The notes under the pieces: model-generated
The model's input: only the letters and a program-made list of their open reading frames with translations
Told to the model about the DNA's origin: nothing
Databases searched by the model: none
Shown here: piece by piece, positions 1 to 13,174 of the stretch
Layout of the letters: the number at the start of each line of letters is the position of its first letter
How positions within the stretch are numbered: the first letter of the stretch is position 1
NCBI GenBank assembly: GCA_031472005.1
Contig: PZJY01000007.1
Coordinates: 2,591,808 to 2,655,807, forward strand
Origin: Tetracladium setigerum
Lineage: Eukaryota > Ascomycota > Leotiomycetes > Helotiales
DNA length: 64,000 bases
Reading direction: 5' to 3'
Program-made: the position numbers and the translations under genes

Positions 1-95
1 AAAAAAGAGAATTCGATTTAAAGTAAGCAAGCAAAACTATACAAATACCCATCACCCCCAAGAAAACTCCCATCTGCACTCAGGGTATGCTCCAC

Positions 96-2748
96 TCAAA
101 CAGCAATCAAGGGAATGAAGGCACAAGCATCTACCTTCGTCCCTGTAATATCAGCGATATTCTCCGCCTTCATCAACACATCCGCTCCCTGATCAGGATC
201 CTTCGCCAAAAACATCTTTGGGAAATCCTTCTCCCCAAATGTGCAAACAATAGGGTAGTAAATGTTATGGTTTGCGTCGAGGGCAATCAAAATATCTGGA
301 TTGTCGGCATTTTTTGACTTCTGAAGAGTTCTACAGCACAAATCAGCTTCATTTCAACAAAATCACATGGAGGTACATACACGGCAACTGCAGTGCGGGG
401 AATGTGATCTGTTCTAGACAATCTCAATCTTGAAACACCCTCAGCCGAAAGTGTGTCCAAGTATCCATGGAATATTCTGCTCTCGACATCACCAGTCAAA
501 ATCCCATCTCCAGTCGCCGAGAACGAGATAGTCGACATGTCCACCAAACTTCCATTTCCTTGCGGAAGAGCATATAGATTTCCACTGTCAGTGTAGTGAA
601 GTCCGATCGATCCATCAATTGACTTGATCTGTTTTGCTTCCGCTCTCTTTTCCATGGCGTACGCTGGTGCGGGGAGAGTGAGATGACCATCTCTCTTCTT
701 GATCGAGATGCACTTGGCAGTGGAGGGGCCTTCCCAAACATTGATATTATGATGAGAGCCAAACACATCCGCATAAACCGTGTTCCTGAATCCAGCAGAA
801 AGTCGCAAGCCTCTACATGCAGGATTTGTGCTAGTTCCCGCAACATACAGCTCTGGTTTCTCAACAAGAGCAACTCCGAAACTCTTGAGCCCGTTGAGAA
901 TGCTGACTCCAAATCCCAGAGAGACTGTTGCATATACATTGGCATTCATTGTGACGGTTCCTTGGGCTTGGAATTCCGGAAGAACGGTTGGTAGCCACCC
1001 ACTCGCACTGGGGGCGCTGTACAGGTTCAATTGTGCGTGTATTGCTGGCCAATTCAATCGGATGCCAGCATACATGTTGCCTTTTGCGTCGATGCCGGCA
1101 CTGGCGCCGACACCCAGGTCTAGGTGTGGACCGATGGTAATCAGACCTGGGATTGCGAAAGGAGAAAGAGGAATTGCAACAAGTGTTTTCGAAAAAGCCG
1201 GGACACTGGCAGCATAGTTTGCGTCAACACCCAATCCTAGTCCAGCAGACATATAGCCATTAACTCCGAAAGAACCAGAGGTGATAAGACCAACGAGGTT
1301 GAATGTCACTGTGGCCTTTACGTTGACGACACCACTGACCCCACAATCAACACAGTACAAACGGAGGTAGTTCGCCCCAGAACTCTTCGAGTAGAGTTGA
1401 TATCCATTCTTTCCTTTGAAAGGAGTCGCCACATTCCCTCCTCCAATTCCAATATTTATGTTCTTGTTCAAGGGTGTGAGGGTCCAAGACGGGACGAACG
1501 TTTTAACGACGGTTTTGACAACTGATTTGATGGCTTTAACAACCTTACTGCAGAAGCCGCACCAACCTCGGATGACGAGCCGATTGTTCGCTGGATCGAG
1601 ACCAGTGAAGCGTTTGATATTTCCCGCAGTGGAAACTGTAGTATATCCAATCGCATCGTCGAGAGCCACGTCGAAGTCGGCAGTCGAAGTGGTTTTCGTC
1701 TGAGTTCCATTCCTAGCTACTGCTGGTGCAGCCTGAGTGTTGAAGCCTGTGGTTCCATTCATAGATGCTGGAGTATAAGAGCCCATGTCGACTGTGATTG
1801 GATTCTCCTTGCCCACTGCCTCGACGATCCCGATGTGCTTGATCTGGGCTTGAACGGAGAGATTCTTGCGGTCGAACTTCAATTTACGCACCAGGAGGTA
1901 ATCTCTCTCTCCAGTCTTGCTGGCTCGACCGCACTTCTTGTGAAATGCCATCATGACAAATTTCGGCATAGTCCATGATCCCTCTGCCGCATCAAGGGCG
2001 TCTCGGTTGAGGAACTTCATGCGGAGTTTACTGAGATCGCATTCCATATCTTCAATAAGAGCGGAGTGGTCGAGTACTACGGCCGGGTAGGCCATCTTCG
2101 GGATGTCGACTGAGGCCATTGGGATATCTAGGATGTTAGATTTGAATGCCAAGACAATAAGTTGGGACTTACCAGAACTATTCCTTCGTGCGGTGCCTTG
2201 GAAGTAAAGATTTACCGTTTTGTTTGGTCGGAGAACAACTGGATCGTGGGGATCAATACTTGGGGCAATGCTGGGGAGAGAATGGCGGGTGCTGGGGTGG
2301 GACCACTTGCTCTGGTGGTGTTTTGAGCATAAGTGAACCATCTTGATTGAGTTGCAGTGGTGTTTCTGAAGATTGCGGTTGGCGTGGTAGTATTGAAAGT
2401 TTGTGGGATTGTAGAGGAAGTGTTGAGTGCCAAGTAAGTGGAGGTTGCATTTGGGTAAATATGCGAAGAACTAGCGTTCAACAGAGGAGAGATAGTTGAA
2501 GTTGGAGAGGGAATGGTGAAGCTGGTTAGAGTTGGCTCTATCACAGATGATGTATTGTAGAGGGTGGAGTTAGACGGAACAGGAGTATTGTAAAGTGGAA
2601 GCTCAATTGAAGTGGATGTTGGAGCCTTTGTTTCGATTGTAGGAGACGTAATTGGCACGGAGTGATTGGCAAAGTGACTTGCCTGCACTCCGGATAGATG
2701 GACCCAGAGCGAGATTCCAGTAACAACGCCTGAAGATAGGAAATGCAT
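96..2748 (-). CDS. large secreted, N-glycosylated protein of unknown function (one apparent frame break)
   Basis: The start at 2748 gives an N-terminal signal peptide (MHFLSSGVVTGISLW..., probable cleavage after VQA). A Ser/Thr/Asn-rich segment with many N-x-S/T sequons follows, then a long Gly/Val-rich, probably beta-rich domain with several Cys. Introns: 2128-2172 (45 bp, in frame, GTAAGT donor, CTAAC branch) and 331-380 (50 bp, GTATGT donor, TAG acceptor), the latter joining the last exon 96-330. The reading frame changes between about 2341 and 2212. The exons add up (about 852 aa) only if one base is missing there, and a CCCC run lies at the switch. I do not recognise an enzyme family and see no catalytic motif. 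A cell-wall or extracellular role is inferred from the signal peptide and sequons only. No GPI signal is evident at the C-terminus. Confidence 0.65.
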
Positions 2749-4218
2749 TGTATAATAATTGCAAAGTGAATGTGTGTTGACCAACTGGTGTTGGTAGAGG
2801 AGAAGAAAGAATGATGATGTTCTAATGTCCTGGCAAGAGAGGGCATCTTGCTTCAAGTACTTAACTCATGGTACTCAAACTGCTAATTTCCTCAAGATAA
2901 GTTACAATCTCCAAATAGAATCTTGCATCCAGCTTGTGGAGGCTATGGAAGCCGCTTCAAAGCAGAAGTATGCCAAATTCCCTTTGACAATCCCTTGAGA
3001 AGTTGAACAAAATCCTTCACGACCCATACCCAATATCAATCGGGAAGCTGCCGGAGATTAGCGAGATACCGCAGTACATCAAGAATAGAACTCTTTGTTA
3101 TAAAGGAGGAATAAAGCCAAGAACAAAGGCATTCGCCAAGGTCATCAATTCAATGACCCGTATCCCGGGAAGGTACCGATCAAGGTATTGAAAGTGCAAC
3201 GATCGAAACGGAAATAGGATTTTGACTAACCAAGATTCGGCAGATTGAAATATTCAGTCCAAAAATATGACTTCCCAAAGTCTGAAGCTTCCAAGGATGA
3301 ACTTGCAGAAACTCAAGTATTCTTCTCCTCAATCTTGACTTTGACCCAATCAAGTCTCTAAATTTAAAACCGTTGCTCCATATCTTCCTGTTGAGATATT
3401 TCCGTAAACGAAGGAATCAAGCTTTCCCAGTGAACTCGCTACTGCATGACTCCTTGGAACGAAAGGCGTCAATTCCAAAGAGCCTCTTTGCATCAGAAGG
3501 ATTACTCAAATGGAAAGTACGGTAAGTTCCCATCAGATCGGATATTAAACGTAGGAATCGAGGTACGGCGTATGACAACCTTTTCCATTTTTAGCTCCGT
3601 AACAGACAACAGTGATACTCCCGATCCAGGAGGAAGAAGCACCGAAGGATTGCATCTCGACCAGTTTGGGTATCGTGATCATGCGAAATACGAAGATGCT
3701 AACACGGGAGAAGTGGCGAACAAATCCCGGAGTCTCTGCTGTTGGTTTCTCTTCCACAGAAATATAGACCAGACGAAGATGTGATGAGGGAGGAGATGGT
3801 GAATTGTGGTGGTAGCACCATAGAGGGGCGAAGGATTCGTGACCTCTGATTGGCTCTTCGCCGAAGCGAGACAGAAGTGGTTGTTTTGATGCTACCAAGT
3901 TAGCGAGAACTTGGATGGACGTCAATCGAAGGTGGAAATCATGTAGAAAAACATGGAATAATGTAAAAAGAGAAGAAACCACAAGAGCCAAGAGGGTTGT
4001 GGTGAGTTTACGAGTTTTGCATATTCTGAGGATGGTATTACGTCATTATTGACCCCGCCAAAGCTTCCCTTTTTCAGCATATTTTGTACAAACTTTCTAC
4101 CATCCCCTCCCATCTCCATCTCCACTTCACAATCGATAGCAACAACAAAAATAACAGCAAAATCTACTCTACAGCCCAAGATCCAAAACAAACACCCGTT
4201 CATTCCACAGTCTTCAAA
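2749..4218. other. intergenic region, no supported gene
   Basis: This is the interval between the divergently transcribed secreted-protein gene and the SRPBCC gene. Open frames here (for example 3446-3784) show no recognisable domain and no splice-joined extension. A pyrimidine-rich stretch around 4080-4140 precedes the SRPBCC start, as is common in fungal core promoters and leaders. Confidence 0.5.
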
Positions 4219-4782
4219 ATGGCATCTCCCATCCCCACCTCCACCTCGGTCACCGAATCTGCTGTCATCGCAGCTCCCTTCAGCTCCGTTTGGCATCTCA
4301 TCAAGCTTGAGAATTTTTCCTCCTTCTGGAGCAAGCTCAAGGACAGCGACTTCGTCAAGGGAGCTTCTCCAGATACCGATGTTGTCAAGTGGACCTTTGT
4401 CGATGGCACCGTTCTTGAAGTCAAGCAAGAGGCGCATTCCGTATGATGTCCTGTTCCTTGTCCGTTTGCAGGAAGCTTACGAACTGTGAATTTTTAGTCC
4501 ATCGATCATTTCATCACCTACTCTGTCATCTCTGCCGCTCCTCAATTGACCTACTCCTCCGTTGTCTCGACTATCCGACTCTTCCCCATCACTTCGGGTG
4601 CAAACGAAGGACAAACATTCATCCAATGGTCTGGCAACTTCTCCAGCGATGCTGATGCTGGTAAGATATTGTCGGATATACACGAGCTCACAGGCTGATT
4701 TGATTTAGGTGTCATTGAGGATGCAAAGTTCAAGCGCCGAGAAGCTCTTGCTGATCTCGCAAAGGCTGTCGCGAAGAAGTAA
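4219..4782 (+). CDS. small SRPBCC (START/Bet v1-like) fold protein
   Basis: Three exons (4219-4440, 4498-4660, 4709-4782) encode about 152 aa. The introns have GTATGA/TAG and GTAAGA/TAG ends. The protein shows the usual layout of small fungal polyketide-cyclase/SRPBCC proteins: an N-terminal 'ESAVIAAPFSSVWHLIK' strand-helix start, a central 'DGTVLEVKQEAHS' strand, 'IDHFITYSVI', the 'TFIQWSGNFSSD' strand and a C-terminal amphipathic helix ending KKFKRREAL...AVAKK-like. These proteins form a hydrophobic ligand cavity; the ligand is unknown. The start at 4219 is preferred (AAAATGGC context, SRPBCC domain begins soon after), although the frame is open further 5'. It is an ordinary accessory gene with no neighbour that suggests a pathway. 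Confidence 0.75.
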
Positions 4783-6108
4783 GGAACTATTTCCGATTGG
4801 CATGATGGAATGGGGTATTAAGGAGTTTTGGTGTCTCTTAAGTCGTTTTCTGATAATTGAGACTTGACTTTTGACTGGAATGGGTGGGTATGCTATACCT
4901 TGAGGGTATCCTTGGGCTTCACCAAAATTGATTGATGACCAAAACATGGGTTCTTCTCGCTGCGTTTCTGATCGTGCACTGTACCGTCTCGACAATTTCC
5001 TATTTTTTCGGTCCACCAAACTTCCGTCCCTAGTTTTGTTCAGCGTTCCGTTCGTCGCTCTTTACTTCAGGTGGTGGAAGCTTCGCGGAGACTGCCAGTG
5101 CAACTCCGTTCGGGACACGAAGTTCGTAAAGCGCTCTCTCACATGCCAATCAACATTTTGTGAAGACTTGGAAATTGATAAGAGTGGTTTCAATGCCATA
5201 GTCGGGGATGGTAAGCAGGTTATTGGTGAGGTGTGTTGATACTGGAGGAACGGGAAGCCTCAATGCGCGAGTTGAAGATTTGATTGAGTTGGCTGCGAAT
5301 GGAAGGATGAGACTTCAAGGGGGAGTATTGCGGATTTTCGTGCAGGTTTTATGTGCATTGAAGACTTAATCAAGTCTTACTCTTCCTTGGAATTGAAGGC
5401 TGACAAGTTTATTCAGACTATCGATAAACGCTTATTATTTCTCTATATTTCGCTTCCAGAGTTTTGACCCTTCTTCTTTCTGATTCCGGGATCCATTCTT
5501 GGGGGGTTACAATGCATATATTTGGTTTACGATTCAAAATTTTATTGGATGGATCACAAAGTCGCCGCGCTCTCAAGGAAATAGTGAGCGAGTCAAATAC
5601 AGGCAATCTTACCTATGAAGCATCGCCTTCTTCTCGGTACGCCAGGGTAGGAGGGTCGGGTGCCCAGGCCTGGGATTGAATAAGGTTACGCGAGTACGCC
5701 ATTACGCGAGCACGGCAAAACGACGACAGTTCCAAACCGACCTGCAGTGAACAACAACCACAATCACCAACCAATTTCGCGATTCTGCCTTGATAAGCAC
5801 CACCTCCTGTACTGACACATGAAAAATGAATTATTTCAAGTCGTCGTATACGCGTTCTCATCTCGTTGGGGAGTACGGGGCGCTTCTGAGAGATGAACCA
5901 ACTGGAATGCTTCGGCAATCTCTCAAGCACCGGAAGCCCTGGGTTTGATTGCAATTACCTCGTCATAATGCACACGAACCTCAACGTTCGGTGCCTACAA
6001 AAACAATGCTACGCCCATGTTCTGAGTTCGCTTTTGCTTGCTCAGGTCGTCTGAAAATTCCAGCCGCCAAGTCCCAGTTGCTAGAAACGGCAACGACAAA
6101 TCGGAGAC
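4783..6108. other. intergenic region upstream of the ABC transporter
   Basis: No open frame in this stretch resembles a known family or extends through plausible introns. The last part must hold the promoter and leader of the transporter beginning at 6109. I see no tRNA-like or repeat structure. Confidence 0.45.
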
Positions 6109-9100
6109 ATGACGACAAACCAAGAGCAGAACAGTGGCAACACAACCACCATTGATGATGCCTTCGATAACGCGGACGAGAAGAAGGCTTCTGACCGGTC
6201 TTTTCACCATCATGCGCGATCTCAAAGCCTCGAGCTGACCAGTGACGCCGAAAACCGCATCCAGAATCTAGCAAGAGTTTTCTCTGGGATGTCGAAAGTC
6301 CAGAGCTCAAACGCGACAATCGTCAATCCTTTCGATGATCATAAAATGCACGCCCTGGACCCATTCTCTCCAACTTTCGACGCCGAAGTCTGGGCCAAGA
6401 ACTATTTCGACATAGTTCGCAATGACCCGGAGCGGTACCTGCAACGCACTGCTGGTATCTCGTACACGGACCTTTCAGTATTCGGCTTCGGCAGCGATAC
6501 GGACTATCAAAAAGATGTCATGAATGTTTTTCTTCATGTCGCGGATCAGGCCAGGAATGCGTTTAGAACCCAGTCTCGAGTTCCGATTTTGACCGATTTT
6601 GAGGGAATCATAAGGTCTGGGGAGATGTGTGTAGTTCTGGGTCGTCCAGGGAGGCAAGTGTTACCATTTCACAATTGGCGATTTGCCATACTAACAGTAT
6701 ACCCCTTAGCGGTGTGTCAACTCTTCTGAAAACAATTGCCGGCAAGACGCATGGGCTCTCTGTTAGCAGTTTGGCAAACTTCAATTACCAAGGTTCGACT
6801 CCCGGTACGCAAGAAACCTAGATCTGTGCTCACCGTTACTCTGTAGGTATAAGTCGAGAGATGATGCAAACTCTTTTTCGAGGAGATTCGATATACCAAG
6901 CAGAGACGGATGTACACTTTCCCCGTTTGACAGTTGGTCAAACGCTCATGTTTGCTGCTCAGGCAAGTACTCCCAAGAATCGGATGCCTGGAGTAACCCG
7001 CAAACGCTACGCCGAGCACCTCCGAGACGTTGTTTTGGCGGTCTTTGGCCTTTCACATACCATAGATTCACAAATCGGCAATGATTTTATCCGTGGTGTA
7101 AGTGGTGGTGAGCGGAAGAGAGTGAGTATCGCAGAAGTGATGCTGACACAAGCTTCACTTCAATGTTGGGATAACAGTACTAGAGGACTTGATAGTGCGG
7201 CTGCGTTGCAGTTCGTCAAAACTTTGAGACTCGCTTCCAACATGACGGGAGTTGCAACCGCAGTTGCTGTTTACCAGGCATCTCAGGAAATATACGATGT
7301 ACATCTCGATCTTCATTGAAAACACGGGCCTTGCTAATATATTCTTAGACATTTGATACAGTCTCCCTACTTTATGAAGGTCGACAAATCTTCTTTGGAA
7401 AGACGAACGAAGCGAAAAATTACTTCACCGAAATGGGCTATGCTTGCCCGCCACGACAAACCACAGCAGACTTTCTCACATCTTTGACAAGCCCCGAGGA
7501 AAGAATTGTTGTGCCTGGGTTTGAGAATCAAGTACCCCGCACTCCTGAAGAATTTGCGACAAGGTGGGGGAGTAGCCAACAACGAATGCAACTCCTTGCG
7601 GACATTGCGAAATATGAGGAGGAATATCCAGTCGACGGTCCTCAACTCGACCATTTCAAAAAGTCCCGGAAGGCTCAGCAAGCTTTATTCACGTATGTGC
7701 CATTCCATCTCTTCGAATTTACTTAAGTACGAATGCTGATCGTTTTTCAGTCGCTCAAAATCTCCGTACATGATCTCGATTCCCATGCAGGTGAAAATTT
7801 GCATCATCCGTGGCTTTCAAAGGCTTCGAGGAGAGATGACTTTCACTTTGGTCACCATGTTTGCAAACATACTAATTGCACTCGTGCTTGGGAGTATTTT
7901 CTACAATCTACCCGACTCAGCGGACAGTTTTTATGGCAGAGGTGCCTTGCTATTCGTAACGGTGCTTTTCAATGCTCTAACCAGCGCTCTAGAGGTATTT
8001 CTTCCATCGTTCTGTTGCTTTTACAACCTATTAAGCTGATGATTAGGTCTTGCCTCTGTACGTCACGCGCCCCGTTGTTGAAAAACACGTTTCCTTCGCA
8101 TTTTACCATCCATTTTCAGACGCCATTGCTTCGATGATCACTGAGCTTCCCTCAAAGATAGCTTGCACGATCTTGTTTAACGTACCGCTCTATTTCATGG
8201 CGAATCTTAGACGCGATGCTGGCCACTTCTTTATTTACCTCATATTCGTTTTCAGCTGCACCCTTACGATGTCCATGATTTTCCGACTCACCGGGCAAGT
8301 CACTCGAACAATTTCGCAAGCTGTCGCCCCAATGACTGTTTTCATATTGCTGTTAATCATCTACACCGGATTCATCTTGCCGGTTAGAGGTATGCAAGGA
8401 TGGCTTCGGTGGCTCAATTACCTCAACCCGGTGGCATATGCTTTCGAAAGTCTTATGGCCAACGAGTTTCACAATCGCCAATTCCCTTGCCTCTCATTTA
8501 TCCCAATTGGTCCAACTTACGTGAACGCCACAGGAACACAGAGAAGTTGCTCTGTCGCTGGAGGACTCCCCGGATCAACTTCTATCGACGGAGATGCCTA
8601 TATTGGCGCTGTCTACGGATACTACCATGCTCACTTGTGGCGGTAAGTTCCTGTCATAAATCATACCAACTTCAGATTCTCAGTACTAACGGCAAGAAGA
8701 AATTTCGGGATCATACTCGCCTTCCTCATTTTCTTTATGGCTGCCTACCTCCTAGCAGCCGAGAAGGTGTCTTTCGAAGAGTCAAAAGGAGAAGTGCTGA
8801 TCTATCGCCGCGGCCATGCAGCTTTATCACGGGCCAAATCAAGCGAAGATGAAGAGAGCCAAACAGCTGGAAACAAGGGGAACACCGACACGACAACCAC
8901 ACCTACTAATGCGGAGCCATCGACATCCCCTATGCACATTCAACAACAAACAGCAATATTTCATTGGAAAGACGTCTGCTATGATATCAACATCAAAGGC
9001 AAGAATCGAGTCATTCTCGACCACGTGAATGGATGGGTGAAACCTGGAACACTTACTGCGCTGATGGTAAGTTCAGTCAAAATCATAAAGAATCAAACTG

Positions 9101-11148
9101 ATTTCAATCAAGGGAGCGAGCGGTGCTGGTAAAACGTCTCTACTGAATGCCCTGGCCAAGCGTCACGAAGTCGGAGTGGTGACGGGCGACATTCTTGTCA
9201 ATGGCCGAGATCGACCTAACTCATTCCAAAGACAGACTGGATATGTCCAACAGCAGGATCTCCATTTACTTACCTCCACCGTACGTGAAGCATTGCAATT
9301 CAGTGCCTTGTTGCGACAACCAGAAAATGTCCCCAAGCAAGAGAAACTAGATTATGTAGAAGATGTTATCAGACTTCTTGATATGGAAAAGTATGCTGGG
9401 GCAGTCATTGGAGTACAAGGGGAAGGTATGTACTCGACAGCTATTCGGAACGACTCTAAGTTAAGATAAAATTAGGTTTGAATGTCGAACAACGAAAACG
9501 TCTCACAATCGGAGTAGAGCTCGTCGCAAAACCAGATTTGCTCCTCTTCTTGGACGAACCTACAAGTGGATTAGACTCTCAAACCGCCTGGAACATTCTC
9601 AGTCTTATTAGAAAACTCGCAGATAACGGCCAAGCAATTCTGTGCACTATCCATCAACCATCGGCAGTCTTATTCCAACGGTTTGACCGCCTTCTTCTCC
9701 TTGTCAAAGGCGGAAAGACTGTGTATTTTGGAGATATTGGCCAAGAGTCAAGAACTTTCATTGATTATTTTGAGCAAAATGGCGCGGCGCCTTGTGATGA
9801 AAGCCAAAATCCTGCAGAATGGATGTTGGAGGTCATTGGCGCTGCTCCAGGAGCCAAGGCAAGCAGAGACTGGGTACAGGTTTGGAAAGATAGTCCGGAG
9901 TTCGTGGCTGTTAATCGACATCTGGAAGAGATGAGAAGCGAGCTCTCGCAACGAACTGCCCCTGCCGGGGAAAACAAATCCCTGTCAAAATCATACGCCG
10001 CACCCTTTCACATTCAACTATACATGTGTACCAAAAGAGCTATGGAACAATCTTGGCGAGATCCGTCTTACATATATGCCAAACTGGGTCTTTGTACAGC
10101 ATCAGTAAGTCGAACAATCCGCCCTCATGACTATTGCCTGACCCAAGCTATAGAGTCTCTTCCTCGGCCTCTCTTTCTACAACCAACCAATTAGTCTCCA
10201 AGGCGTCCAAAACCAAATCTTCTCCTTCTTCATGTTGCTTGTCATCCAAGTCTTCATGGCCTACCAAGCAATGCCCAATTTCATCACACAACGCGCTCTT
10301 TACGAGGCACGAGAACGCCCGGCAAAGACCTATACCTGGAAAGCCTTCATGCTCGGTAACATCATTGTGGAAATACCATGGAACACCCTCGCCGCTCTGA
10401 TTATCTTCGTTTGCATGTACTACCCCATCGGATTGCAGCGTAATGCTGTCGAGACAGACACTGTCACTCAACGCGGTGGTCTGATGTTCTTCCTCTTGTG
10501 GACGTTTATGATGTTCGGCGTGACATTCGCAAGCATGGTTGTCGCTGGCGCCGAGACAGCCGAGATTGGTGGTGTTCTCGCGGTTATCCTCTTCTCCATG
10601 TCACTGATCTTCTCTGGGTATGCGCCTCCCACACTTCTCCTTTTAACCAAAATAGCAATTGTGAACACGGCTGATCATTGTGGTGTATATACAGTGTCCT
10701 CGTTCATTTCGGAGACCTGCCAGGCTTCTGGCGCTTTATGTACCGCGTCTCGCCCTTCACTTATCTCATTTCGGCTTTTCTTACCACCGGCCTCGGACGC
10801 ACAAGCGTGCAATGCTCGCCCCTCGAGTTCATCAACCTCTCCCCGCCCGCCGGCCAAAACTGCGCTCAGTACCTCTCAGCATTCATGGAACTTGCCGGCG
10901 GAACCCTCTCCAACCCAGATGCAATGCAGCAGTGCCTGTACTGCCCTGTGGCCAACACGGATGCGTTGCTGGCGGGTATAAATGCGTTTTATAGTGAAAG
11001 GTGGAGGAATCTGGGATTGTTGTGGGTTTATGTTATTTTCAATGCTGGCGCGGCGATGGCGCTGTATTGGCTTGCGCGGGTGCCAAAGCAATGGGCTAGT
11101 GTGTTCGAGATGTTCTCGCCGAAGTTTGTGAAGAAGCTTTTGGCTTGA
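6109..11148 (+). CDS. PDR-type (ABC-G full-size) multidrug transporter
   Basis: Eleven exons: 6109-6653, 6710-6792, 6847-7298, 7349-7692, 7751-7994, 8047-8642, 8700-9066, 9113-9425, 9476-10104, 10154-10617, 10695-11148. They encode about 1496 aa in the order NBD1-TMD1-NBD2-TMD2. NBD1 has the PDR-type Walker A 'LGRPGSGVSTLLKT' with Val where many PDR proteins have Cys, the signature 'VSGGERKRVSIAE' and the Walker B region 'LQCWDNSTRGLDSA'. NBD2 has the canonical Walker A 'GASGAGKTSLLNAL', a degenerate signature 'LNVEQRKR', Walker B 'LLLFLDEPTSGLDSQ' and H-loop 'CTIHQPS'. This asymmetric pairing is typical of the family, which exports drugs and toxicants across the plasma membrane. Intron 1 (6654-6709) appears to use a GC-AG donor (AG/GCAAGT) with an ACTAAC branch site. 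The exon 2 donor could be GTTCGA at 6793 or GTACGC 12 bases later. No frameshift is seen. The substrate is unknown. Confidence 0.93.
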
Positions 11149-11596
11149 TTCGTTCATTTGATGTTTGGAAGTAATGTTGTGTTGGGCATACTTTCTGCGT
11201 CTTTCTTTCCGGTTCTGCTCTTTTCGCACTTTGATATTATCGTTGGGTGTATGTGGTATGCCTTAGTTAGCTTCCTTTGTTTCGCGCTTCGCAGATAGAC
11301 TGTAGACACATTAACAAGATTTCTTATGTTAGGATTAAATATATCATATTTCGGAATGTAATGGCAACCAGCCCCTCTTCAAGCTGGGCATAACATCCAC
11401 TCGCTCGGTTTGCCACATGGCCGGGGAAGTCCTTTCTAATGGTTTTGTGACAGAAACAAGGAATACAGAGACGAGTGCTTACCTCTTGATATCATCTTGA
11501 TGTGACTGCTGAAGAGGGTCATGGTTCCAAGTGATTAGCTTTTGTCCTGAAAATCCTTTGATATTCGTTCTTCACTCGAAATATCTTTTGCCCTCC
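11149..11596. other. convergent intergenic region, 3' ends
   Basis: The interval lies between the stop codons of the + strand transporter and the - strand membrane protein. It should carry both 3' UTRs. No gene is visible. Confidence 0.5.
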
Positions 11597-12641
11597 TCAT
11601 CGTCCTCCACCCCAAAGAGGATTCGGCTGGAATGACTGCCGAACTTTTCCATTCAATGGGATATTCTCGTCGTCCGACCGGTCCGCGTCAACACAAGTGG
11701 GAACTTGCATTTCACCTATCCTCATTAGCTTCAATCTTTCCACACAGCAAGGAAGTGAATTACCTCTCATCAACTCAATGGAAGAAATGAATGGCAACAA
11801 AAGCATGCCCAAACTCAACAACTGTCCAAAACTCCACTCCTTCTCTCCTTGATCCCTTAGCGCAACATTTGGTTTTCCGAAAGCTTGACTCAACAGAATG
11901 ATTCGAACAGCGGCGCCAACACCCATAGCAAGCAACGTGAGAATTCCTCCGAGCTGCACGAATTTCAACCAGCCCCTGTGTGAGACATGCAAATACCAAA
12001 CAGCAAGCGCGAAGAAAATGACCTGTCCTGCCATCACCGCAATCGTCCCAGCAATCGAAATGGCGCTGTTACCCGCTGCATTCGTGTCCTTAACTTCCCA
12101 AACACATCCAATTGGTAAAGTAGGTTCGAGGTCCTTCATCACGCTCATCAACACAAATACCCCCGACACGCAGCTCAACACCAAATTCACAAGCATCAGC
12201 CCTTCTCTCAACCAACGCAACACCCAATCCCGCTTGAAATCCCCATTTAACGCCAATAATGCCGAGATGTGTGTGGCTGTCGAAAGAAGTGAAAGCATCC
12301 AAATGATGAAGAAGTGATATGGGATCATGCTATTCATTTGGGCCAGACCAATAATTTGAATGCCAATCCCAGTCAACATCTGTTGATCGCTGAAGGAGAG
12401 CAAGAGTTTACGCGGGATTTTGGATGGAAGAAGTGGTCGGAGGACGATGAAAGTTGAGAGGAGGAGCGCGCTGCCAGCAGTGATTATGAAGGAGAGAAGG
12501 ACCTAGACGTGATCTATTAGCTGTGAAATTTCTCGAATAAATCGATTGAAGCAAGAGGATACTCACGCCTGCGCCTGCTACTCCTGCGTCGGTTCGCGCA
12601 TCAGTGGGGATGGCGGTACATTCGGGATATATTTCTGACAT
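11597..12641 (-). CDS. fungal polytopic membrane protein, about 7 TM segments
   Basis: Two exons (12567-12641 and 11597-12502, intron 12503-12566 with GTGAGT donor and TAG acceptor) give about 326 aa. A short N-terminal segment with a single Cys (MSEIYPECTAIPTDARTD) precedes about seven hydrophobic spans, including 'VLLSFIITAGSALLLSTFIV', 'PYHFFIIWMLSLLSTATHIS', 'LMLVNLVLSCVSGVFVLMSV', 'IAGTIAVMAGQVIFFALAVW' and 'LGGILTLLAMGVGAAVRIIL'. A polar cytoplasmic-looking tail follows. The layout matches a widespread uncharacterised ascomycete integral-membrane family. Receptor-like topology is possible, but I see no motif that assigns a ligand or enzyme activity. Confidence 0.8.
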
Positions 12642-13174
12642 GATGCTGTGCTCAATTGTTTGGTAGCGAATCTAGATTTAAACCTGCTCTAGATATGAAG
12701 GGAAATGGAAGAAAGAATGAAGAAAGGATACAAATGAACGTCGGCATGAATAAAGGTTCAGACGAAGAATGATCTCACTTTCATGCGCAAAAAAGAGATC
12801 TAATTTTAGCAGAGTGACGCGCCACCGAACAATGACAGGGGTGAGGCTGATCTTTGGAACAACATGAAACGACAAAGCCGCAGCTCCCCGCGTCTACAGG
12901 TTTGTTGATGCAAACCCTTGGCGGAGGCGTTGGCTCAGAGATTCTGGGATTTTGAGAGATCACAATTGGATAAGCCCGACTATTCGAGAATGGATCTTGC
13001 TCATCAGTGAATTTATAATTTTGACAACGGGTAACTACCTAGGTAGGTACCTAGGCACCTTACCTTCTCAAGATATTTTGAAGTCTTGAAGAAGTAGTGA
13101 TTTCTACAGCTGGCTGTTCAAGCATACTCTCCATACGGTACGTTAATGTTGACTTCGTATCCAGCTCCACCATC
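12642..13174. other. intergenic region containing a palindromic CCTAGGTAGGTACCTAGG-type element
   Basis: No gene is supported. Near 13035-13055 there is a compact palindromic element built from CCTAGG and GGTACC half-sites. The 3' end of the RNA ligase gene adjoins on the right. Confidence 0.45.

Noticed and set aside
2175..2225. A 38-bp intron to explain the frame change in the secreted protein gene
   Set aside because: It is shorter than any other intron here and has no branch site; it would also delete conserved-looking residues. A missing base explains the phase better.
6109..11148. ABC transporter as the missing GlcNAc transporter of the cluster
   Set aside because: It is a PDR-type exporter; fungal GlcNAc uptake uses an MFS permease, and it lies 6 kb outside the cluster with another set of genes between.
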